64,000 nucleotides of DNA from Paramyrothecium sp. XJ0827. Lineage: Eukaryota; Ascomycota; Sordariomycetes; Hypocreales; Stachybotryaceae. Below, one piece after another: positions 61,101 to 64,000 of the stretch. Numbering within the stretch: position 1 is the stretch's first letter; every line of letters starts with the position of its first letter. The stretch covers positions 1,302,001 through 1,366,000 of the forward strand of contig JAJFPB010000011.1 of the NCBI GenBank assembly GCA_020881915.1. Reading direction: 5' to 3'. Made by a program: the position numbers and the translations under genes. The notes below the pieces were generated by a model. The model was not told where the DNA came from. It made no database searches and worked only from the letters and a program-made list of their open reading frames with translations.

Positions 61101-64000
61101 TTGAGCTGTTTTTGATGTTCGAGAACTTGTTCATTCGTCTTTTGCCACATAGAGAAATCACGATACTGGATAGCAAGTGGCGAGATCTGGGCTAAGGGAT
61201 CTTGATCCCGAAGAGCGGCACTGTAAAATCCAGCCAGCTCCTTGCGCAGGACATCAAGCGACCAGCCATCGGAGATGATATGATGCATGACAATGGACAA
61301 GAGATGATCCTCTTCACTAAAATGATAGAGAGACACCCTCCATCCAGGCTCAGAGGCTATATTGAATGGAATTTTTTGTTCTTGCCGTACGAGATGCAAG
61401 GCGTCATCGAGGGTCATGGTCGATACATCAGTGACTGTGAGGGCTTTGGCATGATGGGGATGTACGACCTGTACGCCGACGCCGTCGTCTTCCCTGAAGG
61501 TTGTTCGCAACGTCTCATGTCGCTTCTCCACTGCATGCAAAGCTGCTGTCAAGGCCTCAATTTGAAGCGGTCCACGCATACGCACAGTGAGCGGTATCAG
61601 ATACCACGCTCCACTGATATTCATCTTGTCCAAAAACCAGAGTCGGCCTTGCGCAAACGATTGCTTAACAGGCCCGCTATAAGGTTTTGTGGTGATCGAG
61701 CTATGGACAGTGGAACCATGACGGATACTTGCCGCAAGATCAACAAGCACAGGGTTGTCGAAGATATCTTTGACGGATATCCTGGCGTCCAACCGACGGC
61801 TCATACGCGCCGCGAGTTTCGTGGCCATGAGCGAATGCCCACCAAGATCGAAAAAGTTATCTGTGATGCCGACTTCAACCCCGAGGAGGTCAGTGAATTC
61901 TTGGCAGAGCACGGATTCGACTTCATTGCGCGGCGTGACCCGCTCGGAGTCGTTGGAGGAAGCCGTTATAAGGTCCATATCTGCTATCTTGAGAGCTTCG
62001 CGGGCCAGCTCGCGGCGGTCCACCTTGCCATTGGCCGTAAGAGGTACTCGTTCCAATTGAACCAGTCGAGCGGGTACCATGTAAGGCGGGACCATCTTTT
62101 GCAGATGCTGCCGCAGTTCTTTTACCACGTTCCTGTCGAAATCTTCTTTGCCTACCTGAGTCACGGCGTCCTCCTTGGTGGCGCTGCTTGGGTCCTGAGT
62201 CGTGAAAAACCCGACAAGCTCAGTATCTTGGCCGTCTGGCTGGGATAGGATAATAGCCGCATCGCCAATCCCGATATGAGTGAGCATTACCTGCTCTATC
62301 TCTGCTGGTTCGATGCGGTGGCCACGGATCTTGACCTGCTGATCCATCCTGCCGAATACTTCTATCTCACCATCCTTGGGTCGTCGACGTGCTCGATCGC
62401 CCGTCTTGTAAGCTCGCATAGTCCGGCCGGCGATGGATATTTCGACAAAACGATCTAGGTCTTGGCTTGCGTCGGTGTACCCACGCGCGAGACCGTCACC
62501 CGTCACCACTAGCTCACCCATGACGCCGACAGGTACGAGCTGTTGGAGCGGGTTCATAACATAGGCGCCGGAATTGCTGACGGCTTGCCCAACGGGAACG
62601 CCGTTCGTACATTTCTCCTCGGCTTGCAAACGGTATACCGTACTGAATGTTGTGTTTTCCGTTGGTCCATACCCATTGCAAAACGATTGGCGCACCAGGC
62701 GAGCTGCTTCTCGTGATACTTGCGGGGCCAGCCGCTCTCCACCAGCAATCAGTAAATCGAGGCCACTGATGATGGAAGGTGCGTCGTCTAAGACCTGCTT
62801 TAGGAGAGCCGCCGTGAAGAAAGCAGCGCTGACTCTGCTGCTGGAGAAGACTTGACCGAGCTCGGCAGGGTTGAGGACTGTCATGTGGTCGATGCAGACG
62901 ATGGTGCCTCCATTGAGCAGAGGCGTGTAGATCTCCCATGTGGCAGCATCGAAGGCCAGGTTGGATATATGGGCGACGGCAGACGTTACCCGGATTTGCG
63001 GGATCAGGTTGGTGTTCCTTACCAGGCGAACAATACTGCGGTGCTCAACCAGGACACCCTTAGGTTGCCCGGTGGACCCAGATGTGAAGTTAACATATGC
63101 GAGATTCTCGGGGCCGGCTTTTGGGGCCATTCCCACCGCGTGCTTCTTTGCTGAACCATTCGGAACTACGTGGTCGTTGAGTGCAGCGCCAATCGTCACT
63201 AGCTCCACTCCCGGCGACGCAATATCCGTAGAGACATCTGACCCGATCAAAATCAACTTCTTATCATTGTCTGTGAGAGAAGAAATGATCGTCTCAATCC
63301 TTGTTGTTGGCACGTTGACATCGAGTGGGAGATAAGCTAGGTTGGACTTGAGAATAGCGATGAAAGCGATGATAGTCTCGCATGACCGAGGTGCGAGCAC
63401 ACCCACCAGAGTCTCCGGCTTCAAATGGCGCTGCCGCAACCAGTTCGAGAGCATATCGGATTGCAGGTCAAGCTCGGAGTACGTCAATGAAGAGCGTGCA
63501 TCAGTGACAGCAAGGGCATGTGGCGACGTGAGTACCTGTTCGCGGAAAAGGTCTATAACACTCGCCTCCCGCGGGTACTCTGTCACCTCGGCATCCAGCA
63601 GGCCTCTTTCGTGAAGCATTCTTTCCGCTCCGCTTAGAGGCAGAGTGGCGATTGGGGCATGAGGTTGTACGAGAACCCAGCGCAGAATGTCCTGGAATGT
63701 GTCCACCAGGCTACGGATAGTCTCGGGCTCAAACAAGTCTCTGGAATAGAGCGCGGTTCCACCCAGGCCCGTCGCCTCTTGGAAAAGGTGGAACTCGACA
63801 TCGAACCGAGTGGTGGCGCCCGTACCCATGATTTCGCCTGTTGCACCTCCCAGCTGAAATTTTCCAATATCCTGCTGTGAGTTGAGAGAGAAAATAAGCT
63901 GCACCAAGGGATTACGAGATGTGTCTCTGGCACCAGGCAATACAGCCGAGACAATACGTTCAAAAGGCACATCCTGGTTCTCAATCGCAGACTCCAACAC
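41693..64000 (-). CDS. nonribosomal peptide synthetase, cyclosporin/enniatin-synthetase type (C-terminal 7435 residues; start beyond window)
   Basis: One uninterrupted frame to the stop at 41693. From the right edge inwards: end of a condensation domain, A1-T1, C2-A2(MT)-T2, C3-A3-T3, C4-A4-T4, C5-A5-T5, C6-A6(MT)-T6 and a terminal condensation-like domain (CT). All six A domains have FTSGSTG(Q/R/K)PKG and YGPTEN; all six T domains have the phosphopantetheine motif GG(H/Q)S. The two N-methyltransferases sit inside A2 and A6, as in cyclosporin and enniatin synthetases. There is no thioesterase, reductase or epimerase. By family knowledge CT domains release the peptide by cyclisation. All six A domains keep the Asp of FDxxxW that binds the alpha-amino group, so they should load amino acids, not hydroxy acids. 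No intron, frameshift or transposon is present. The product is inferred as a peptide of at least six residues with at least two N-methyl residues. Confidence 0.95.
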   Translation of the reverse strand: MLESAIENQDVPFERIVSAVLPGARDTSRNPLVQLIFSLNSQQDIGKFQLGGATGEIMGTGATTRFDVEFHLFQEATGLGGTALYSRDLFEPETIRSLVDTFQDILRWVLVQPHAPIATLPLSGAERMLHERGLLDAEVTEYPREASVIDLFREQVLTSPHALAVTDARSSLTYSELDLQSDMLSNWLRQRHLKPETLVGVLAPRSCETIIAFIAILKSNLAYLPLDVNVPTTRIETIISSLTDNDKKLILIGSDVSTDIASPGVELVTIGAALNDHVVPNGSAKKHAVGMAPKAGPENLAYVNFTSGSTGQPKGVLVEHRSIVRLVRNTNLIPQIRVTSAVAHISNLAFDAATWEIYTPLLNGGTIVCIDHMTVLNPAELGQVFSSSRVSAAFFTAALLKQVLDDAPSIISGLDLLIAGGERLAPQVSREAARLVRQSFCNGYGPTENTTFSTVYRLQAEEKCTNGVPVGQAVSNSGAYVMNPLQQLVPVGVMGELVVTGDGLARGYTDASQDLDRFVEISIAGRTMRAYKTGDRARRRPKDGEIEVFGRMDQQVKIRGHRIEPAEIEQVMLTHIGIGDAAIILSQPDGQDTELVGFFTTQDPSSATKEDAVTQVGKEDFDRNVVKELRQHLQKMVPPYMVPARLVQLERVPLTANGKVDRRELAREALKIADMDLITASSNDSERVTPRNEVESVLCQEFTDLLGVEVGITDNFFDLGGHSLMATKLAARMSRRLDARISVKDIFDNPVLVDLAASIRHGSTVHSSITTKPYSGPVKQSFAQGRLWFLDKMNISGAWYLIPLTVRMRGPLQIEALTAALHAVEKRHETLRTTFREDDGVGVQVVHPHHAKALTVTDVSTMTLDDALHLVRQEQKIPFNIASEPGWRVSLYHFSEEDHLLSIVMHHIISDGWSLDVLRKELAGFYSAALRDQDPLAQISPLAIQYRDFSMWQKTNEQVLEHQKQLNYWVKQLAASTPAELLCDKPRPATPSGEAEIIHFLIEGPLYQSLQEFCRTRQVTAFVALLAAFRATHYRLTGAEDASIGIPIANRNRPELEDMIGFFVNTQCIRVTVDDESFDTLVRQVRATASAAFDNQDVPFERIVSALLPGSRDTSRNPLTQLLFALHSQKGLGQIQLEGLTNEPLPTETTTRFDMEFHLYQEDNHLIGGVFYATELFEPATITNLVNVFKEVLHCGLEQPGVSIANIPLTNGLKTLRDMGILEIEKTNYPRDSSVVDVFLEQVATCPDRTAVKDASSQLTYAQLHQKSDEFAFWLQQQQMAPETVVGVLAPRSCQTVVALLAILKANLAYLPLAINTPEERLKTILSSLPGLRLVLLGPDISLPDLGLSNVEFVKLAEINAILRSPPAGVPSQYTSPLATSLAYILFTSGSTGQPKGVMLEHRGIVRLVKDSNVTQILPEAACIAHMANLAFDVSAWEIYSALLNGGTLVCIDYFTTLDSQALEAVFLRENICVAIFSPVLFKQCLASIPTTIATLDIIYITGDRLDPQDGIKGRELAKTAILNAYGPTENSNLSTIFHLKEDDIYENGVPIGRSITNSGAYIMDSKQRLVSPGVMGELVVTGDGLSRGYTNPELDRNRFVQVTLDDQVVRAYRTGDRARWRPSDGQIEFFGRMDQQIKIRGHRIEPAEVEFAILKQSIVRDAAVAVRNQSGQEPEMVAFVTVENTSSTQDDAIQQVEGWATHFDIGTYADIQEINQSAIGKDFVGWTSMYDGSPINESEMQEWLDDTMATALDGQPAGRVIEIGTGTGMILFNLGHGVERYIGLEPSSAAASFVSQAIKSTPSLQGKAEVFVGTATDIGELEAAKTGADLVIVNSVAQYFPSADYLSQVIQTLTQLPGVRRLFFGDIRTYAINQSFLASRALYALGKDASKDTIRRKIAELEENEEELLVDPAFFTGLLQQIPDRVWHVEILPKRMNATNELSIYRYAAVVHVRGMDGFMSQSAHLVEPDSWVDFQATSMNCHSLSALLQRSSDASIHAVSNIPYSKCAFEQMLIESLDQEDASNGAVWISDIRKTGKNSTALSPTGLAQIAERAGFRMELSWARQKSLKGGFDAIFHRFDTNEGASRVLFQFPTEHQGRSAITLTNRPLQHHQSRKVEAQIREKLQILLPSYMIPSQIITLVQMPINVNGKVDRKELTRKAQIAPATPKSSSERIEPRNEVEEVLCAEFSNVLGIEVGIADNFFDLGGHSLMATKLASRLSQRLNTHVSVKNIFDHPTIVDLVTIIQQNSSQYTPIETSEYTGPIEQSFAQGRLWFLEQLNLSATAYLVPLAVRLRGELHVEALTTALDALVQRHETLRTTFEGKEGIGMQVIHSAKSNQLKVLNVPAGDDFMQQLHQDQQTPFDLKSEPGWRATLLRIGEKDHVLSIVMHHIISDGWSLDILQRELATFYSRALQGKKPLSEISPLDIQYRDFSVWQKQPAQAVEQDRQLAYWKEKLNGSRAASFLCDKPRPSKLSSKADVVPFELKGAVYDELQLFCRSHHITPFTVLFSAFKATHYRLTGVEDSTIGTPNANRNRPELEDMIGFFVNTQCIRSQVADQATFNNLISQVRSTVATAFENQDVPFERIVSALLPGSRDTSRSPLIQLMFTLHTQVDLGQIQLEGLEHEPLSMEPTTRFDMEFHLSQHENHLGGYILFASELFEPDTIRGIIDIFQEVLNQCLEQPNTPIAHLNLDLGLTELFQMGLLSVQKTEYPGDASVIDIFKKQVAANPNKIAVTDASSDWTYHQLDMQSDQIAAYLQSRRIAPETPIGVLSSRSCQTVAVFLGILKANLAYLPLDVNVPATRITSILSAVPGHKLVLLGTEIPVLPTEEPDIEQVHIDQAFDLVKSFMSSDIHISQPGPAATSLAYIIFTSGSTGRPKGVMIEHRSILRLVKSTNLISQAQASQPIAHISNLAFDAATWEIYAPLLNGGTVVCIDHMTVLNPASLSQTFSTKGVTAAFFTASLLRQLLEESPAIISCLDLLYVGGDAMRPGDAVKARALVKQGLYNAYGPTENTTFSTLYALGSDERCVNGVPIGRPISNSGAFIVDSKMQPVSIGVIGELVVTGDGLARGYTDSKLNDGRFVHINLAGQLTKAYRTGDRARCRPADGQIEYFGRIDHQVKIRGYRIEPVEIEQAMLSLDIIVDAAVIITKQGDYDPELVGFGAVRYKNINSTASSDIEHDEKKRQFVMNAERQIYRRLRAMLPSYMVPTRLIIKLDHLPLNANGKVDSQRLTEDALATPKSNAVSTYTAPRNEVEVALCEEFTGLLGVDVGITDNFFDLGGHSLMATKLAARISRRLDIYLSAKDIFDQAIVMDLAATIRPGSNKHDPIMPTSYNSPVEQSFAQGRLWFLDQLGLGRSLYIMPLTMRLRGSLQVNSLAAALGALEQRHEPLRTTFKECGGVGLQVVHPYTPKELRVLDIPDGCYEETLKREQSTPFNLTTEPGWRPALLRLSDQDHILSLVMHHIVYDGWSLEILQRELAVFYSAAAQGREPLEQVAPMNIQYRDFAVWQKQEAQVAEHNRQLSYWKEHLEGNQPATMLCDKPRPDIPSGKAGVIQLQVKGSIYKNLQAFCRTHRTTPFAVLLAAFRTTHYRLTGADDATIGTPIANRNRPEVEDLIGFFVNTQCMRVAIDGEKETFNSLVQKVRSITTAAFQNQDVPFERIVSALLPGSRDTSRNPLVQLLFAVHEQNDLGVIQLEGLEGEIVPMEPTTRLDLEFHLFPTQEGLGGNVLFANDLFNSGTVQSIVDTFQEVLYRCLEQPETRLACLPIIDGLPALHDLGLLGANEAEYPRESSVVDLFREQANAHPEALAVTDTTSRLTYAQLDEQSDKLAAWLRQRNLPAETLIGVLAPRSCQTIIAFIGILKANLAYLPLDCNVPVARNEAILSTIPGQKLVLLASNTAAPDPPIADVELVSITDALASRKSHHNGVEASQPHANSLAYVMFTSGSTGRPKGVMIEHRGINRLVRQSSSKYQLPRAPRVGHLSNTAFDNSTWEIYIALLNGGTVVCIGYYTILDHKALESVFIKERVQAVMLLPSLLKQCLINIPAAIATLAVILAAGDRFDGRDAVEAQCLVQGNVYNAYGPTENTVSSTIYAVKADEDFVNGVPIGRAINNTGAYIVDIQQQLVSIGVMGELVVTGDGLARGYTDPQLDTNRFIQLSIGGQLVRGYRTGDRARFRPGDGQIEFFGRMDHQIKVRGHRIEPAEIEQAMLGHPTVLDAAVVLRKIEGEEADAVGFLVARAIAPNAGTAVDDMEASVLQRLQTLLPSYMVPAQIIQLDEMPLNANGKNDRHELARRANAMVKGKKTSVRVAPRNTLEAALCEEFASVLNVEVGITDSFFDLGGHSLLATRLAARLTQRFHSHVSVKTIFDQPVILDLAAIIQQDSAQYRPIEPREYSGPVQQSFAQGRLWFLEQLDLSATAYLVPLAMRLRGPLQVEALATALGALEKRHETLRTTFEGHDGVGMQVVRSDRGRQLKVVDVSPSEDFLARLHKDQTTPFDLSSEPGWRVTLLRLTEEDYILSIVLHHIISDAWSLEIVQRELAAFYMAGLQGKDPLSQVSPLPIQYRDFALWQKQDAQVADQERQLAFWKEKLNGSQPASLLCDKPRPTKLSSRADVVQFTVEADTYEKLQAFCQSHQITPFTALLAAFRATHYRLTGAEDATIGTPIANRNRAELENLIGFFVNTQCVRAIIPEEGTFNELVGQVQSTLTAAFEHQDVPFERIVSALLPGSRDTSRNPLVQLIITLHTHQDAGKLQLAGVESEVLSMEPTTRFDIEFHLHQVEDGLGGNAIFSTDLFEPATVRNMVKNFQEVLHQCLSQPEMPISRLSLTSGLAELHQMGVRETETSNYPRDTSIVDAFREQVAAAHPDTIAVTDAVSEMTYHELDEQSDKIAAYLQQRGTAPETLIGVLAPRSCETIATYLGILKANLAYLPLDVNVPAARVQSILSAVPGHKLVLLGTNVPTIATDSPHVEQVQISDTLRVVDPRGLVSCISATATSLAYVMFTSGSTGRPKGVMVEHRGVVRLVKDTNMMSQSQAAQPVAHMTNLAFDVATWEIYAPLLNGGTVVCIDHMTVLNPLALGEKLAAKHVKVAFVTPAVLKQILDEASSIIRGLDLLYVGGDTLRPNDTFKARELVQQTVYNAYGPTENTSFSTIYALKAGEGCINGVPIGGPISNSGAYIMDSHLQLVPVGVIGELVVTGDGLARGYTDSTLDKDRFVHILIAGQSLKAYRTGDRARWRPADGQIELFGRIDQQMKIRGHRIEPSEIERATLSLSTVSDAAVILRKQEGQEPDLVAFVTTHQVGGGTVQHTESGEKEKQEISDIDREIRRRLQALLPRYMVPSQIILLDQLPLNANGKVDRRQLTETALVTPKSNTDSIHVAPRNNTEVALCEEFTNLLGVEVGITDNFFDLGGHSLMATKLAARISRRLDTRISVKDVFDQPVLADLAAVIQRCSMLYKSINPTAYSGPVKQSFAQGRLWFLDKLNAGGIWYLMPLAIHMRGTLEMAALTTALLAVEERHETLRTTFEEHDGVGVQVVHACQAKQLRVVHIPTDQVDSCWDVLRQEQETPFDLTSEFGWRVTLYRLGDDEQDHILSIVMHHIISDGWSIDILRKELARFYTAARQGHDPLAKVSPLQIQYRDFSVWQRMEDQLNEHQKQLEYWTKQLAASSPAELLCDKPRPAIPSGEAGVVQFTIDGLLYQNLKDFCRKRQVTPFVALLATVRAAHYRLTGTEDATIGTPIANRNRPELEEMIGFFVNTQCIRITINDDDSFDGLVQQVRSTASAAFENQDIPFERIVSTLLPGSRDASRNPLVQLMFAVHSQQGLGRIELEGLSSESLPTATKTRLDLEFHLFQEEGHLSGNVIYATDLFEHQTISGLADIFQEVLRRGLVRPETSIAGLPLTDGLGALQRMGLLDIEKTEYPRDSSVIDVFLEQVAAYPERVAIKDLSSQLTYAQLHKRSDELAIWLQHQDMAAETVVGVLSPRSCQTIIAFLAILKAGLAYLPLDVRTPAARLEMILSAVPRLTLVLLGPDIMAPETGLPDIQFMSMATVADQGCSKVTPRRSYPPSATSLAYVIFTSGSTGKPKGVMVEHRGIVRLVKNTGTFRELPDTARIAHLSNIAFDASTWEIYSALLNGATLVCVDYFTTLDSQALYAMFASERVCVATFSPPLLKQCLVNAPDTLGVLDILYIAGDRLHPLDAIAARKLVKNRVYNAYGPTENTVASTIYSIEDGGAYEQGVPIGQAVSNSGAYIMDSHQQLVSIGVMGELVVTGDGVARGYMSSELNRGRFVEVSINGQLTRAYRTGDRARWRPSDGHIEFFGRIDQQIKIRGHRIEPAEVELAMRKHPLVRDAAVIFYSQEGQEEPEMVGFVTVEDDQTTQDDSSKQIEAWENHFEIGPYAELGTIDESAIGNDFLGWTSMYDGALIDKAEMQEWLDDTIATLLDARPAGHILEIGTGSGMILFNLGAGLESYVGLEPSSSAAAFVNDGIKSHPSLTGKAHVCVGTATDVVQLDKVVKAHVETVIINSVAQYFPSADYLLEVTKLLVQLPGVKRIFLGDIRTNATNKAFLAGRALHTLGRDARKASMRRKMVELEENEEELLVEPAFFTGLVHQFPDSIRHVEILPKRMKATNELSRYRYAAVVHVRSAEEPVHLIDPDNWVDFQANALDRHSLFTMLQNTISSSMLAISNIPYSKTIFEQLLVASLDNDETEKTVDGAAWVSSIRNDTKKHVALSTEDLVQLGEEAGFCVELSWARQRSQSGGLDAVFHQLRPDKDASRVLFKFPTEPHNLLGKSLTNRPLQRQQSRKVGAQIRERLQALLPSYMIPARITTLDQMPVNANGKIDRQELTRKAQVAPIVKSSSECVKPRNEIEEALCAEFAEVLGVEVSITDNFFELGGQSLLAAKLAARISRRIDFHVSVKNVFDHPLPLDLAIQIQDNISQGKGSGARPLAELKPFQLLAEDDPDSFVKRELSPQVHASYGKILDAYPATWWQKIFIHDTATQKPWRPAYFFINFPAGSDSTKVVEASTALVQHFEIFRTVFVAATNGKFYQVVVDQREVPVEIIDVEKDITSTYYELEAADNREPFSLGHSMLRIAILKTRASGICVVLRMNHSVYDGLSMEHIISTFHTLYLGDQPATPPRFARYVQFIMQNRDDSYKFWRSVLERSSMTVFKTQCKDGKRRENGTWSTVKTIKAPHRANAYGITPATVFTTACAFVLGQETGSKDVVFGRVVSGRQCLPIDIQHVVGPCTGAVPARVSLGAATGPIELLRKVQEQYVSGIPYETVGLGEIRENCTDWPESIANFSCVTAYQNFDMKPHSEKKNQRVHMGFPEETPSLMEADKEDSTLERGVTDMVSMHDVDIAGELQPDGVSLRVTVAVNRRLCERSTVDRMLHDVCHKMQILDDALQDQSPSS
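43130..47595 (-). other. NRPS module 6 (C6, A6 with N-methyltransferase, T6)
   Basis: Residues about 5469-6957. C6 has MHHIISDGWS. A6 is of the DYFTTLDSQAL type; hand-read code D-A-W-P-Y-A-A-V-A-K. The methyltransferase (about 44790-43560) has EIGTGSGMILFNLG and INSVAQYFPSADYL. T6 differs from the rest (FFELGGQSLLA), as expected for a carrier that serves the terminal domain. Confidence 0.85.
47600..50815 (-). other. NRPS module 5 (C5, A5, T5)
   Basis: Residues about 4395-5467. C5 reads LHHIISDAWS: the His-His and Asp of HHxxxDG are kept but the Gly is Ala. A5 is of the DHMTVLNP type; hand-read code D-V-W-A-Y-G-A-S-F-K. T5 has FFDLGGHSLMA. Confidence 0.8.
50820..54005 (-). other. NRPS module 4 (C4, A4, T4)
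   Basis: Residues about 3332-4393. C4 has MHHIVYDGWS. A4 resembles the methylating type (GYYTILDHKAL, LLKQCL) but has no methyltransferase between A8 and A10; hand-read code D-N-W-S-L-A-A-V-S-K. The A10 motif reads NGKNDRH, with Asn for Val. T4 has FFDLGGHSLLA. Confidence 0.8.
54010..57245 (-). other. NRPS module 3 (C3, A3, T3)
   Basis: Residues about 2251-3330. C3 has MHHIISDGWS. A3 is of the DHMTVLNP type; hand-read code D-A-W-S-Y-G-A-T-F-K. The A10 motif reads NGKVDSQ rather than the usual NGKVDR. No methyltransferase. Confidence 0.8.
57250..61735 (-). other. NRPS module 2 (C2, A2 with N-methyltransferase, T2)
   Basis: Residues about 755-2250. C2 has MHHIISDGWS. A2 is of the type with DYFTTLDSQAL; hand-read code D-V-W-V-Y-T-A-N-L-K. 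The methyltransferase (about 58915-57700) shows the SAM-binding EIGTGTGMILFNLG and VNSVAQYFPSADYL. T2 has FFDLGGHSLMA. The module should add an N-methylated residue. Confidence 0.85.
61740..64000 (-). other. NRPS module 1 (partial C, A1, T1)
   Basis: Residues about 1-753. The window opens in the last third of a condensation domain (NQDVPFERIVSAVLPGARDT). A1 is of the type with DHMTVLNP after the FDAATW block. My hand-read specificity positions are D-A-W-A-L-A-G-T-F-K; I do not assign a substrate. T1 has FFDLGGHSLMA. There is no methyltransferase between A8 and A10. Confidence 0.8.

Noticed and set aside
61202..62248. 348-codon plus-strand frame opposite the NRPS, and others like it at 41877-42451 and 48038-48409
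   Set aside because: They are antisense to well-conserved NRPS domains, show no domain of their own and arise from codon bias of the real gene.
45661..63100. Repeated DNA blocks every 3.2-4.5 kb as a tandem repeat or array
   Set aside because: They are the homologous NRPS modules, not a repeat array; no CRISPR-like structure exists in the window.
41693..64000. Calling the NRPS cyclosporin synthetase (simA)
   Set aside because: Architecture and motifs are of that type, but the alternating modules and only two methyltransferases in the last six modules do not fit cyclosporin synthetase as I know it.

Overview
The window is genomic DNA of a filamentous ascomycete fungus. This is suggested by short GT-AG introns (about 55-80 nt), a delta-9 desaturase fused to cytochrome b5, NACHT/ankyrin and FunK1 gene remnants, a fungal rhodopsin-like membrane protein, transposons typical of these genomes, and a very large nonribosomal peptide synthetase (NRPS). 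I cannot name the species.

Layout. (1) 1-10.4 kb: the end of a pogo-type transposon, a mosaic of broken genes on the minus strand (NACHT-ankyrin, FunK1 kinase, 4-coumarate-CoA-ligase-like), then two genes that look intact: a delta-9 fatty acid desaturase (4370-5790, minus) and an alpha/beta hydrolase (7778-9456, plus). (2) 10.5-25.1 kb: a nested stack of transposons. Six copies of a piggyBac-related element (called PB1-PB6 here) sit in each other, in a LINE reverse transcriptase and in a pogo element, next to a duplicated piece of a Reg1-like gene. (3) 25.5-36 kb: a probable rhodopsin-like membrane protein gene between two hAT derivatives, the two separated halves of one pogo element, pseudogenes of an amidohydrolase, a NACHT protein and the Reg1-like gene, and a broken hAT transposase. 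(4) 36.6-41.6 kb: two full-length pogo elements with damaged transposases. (5) 41.7-64.0 kb: one uninterrupted minus-strand reading frame of 7435 residues, the C-terminal part of an NRPS whose start lies beyond the right edge.

The NRPS is the main functional content. It shows six adenylation domains, two of them with embedded N-methyltransferases, six carrier domains and a terminal condensation-like domain without a thioesterase. This is the architecture of cyclosporin- and enniatin-type synthetases and predicts a partly N-methylated, probably cyclic peptide. The modules alternate between two sequence types, as if built from a duplicated two-module unit. Transposons fill the DNA up to about 100 bp from the NRPS stop codon but none is inside it.

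The strongest structural observations are: the piggyBac-related elements duplicate AT rather than TTAA, shown by two insertions where removing the element restores a reading frame; one pogo element was cut by a hAT insertion (8-bp duplication) and its halves later separated by an inversion ending exactly at hAT termini; and a 1-kb Reg1-like segment occurs as inverted copies 20 kb apart.
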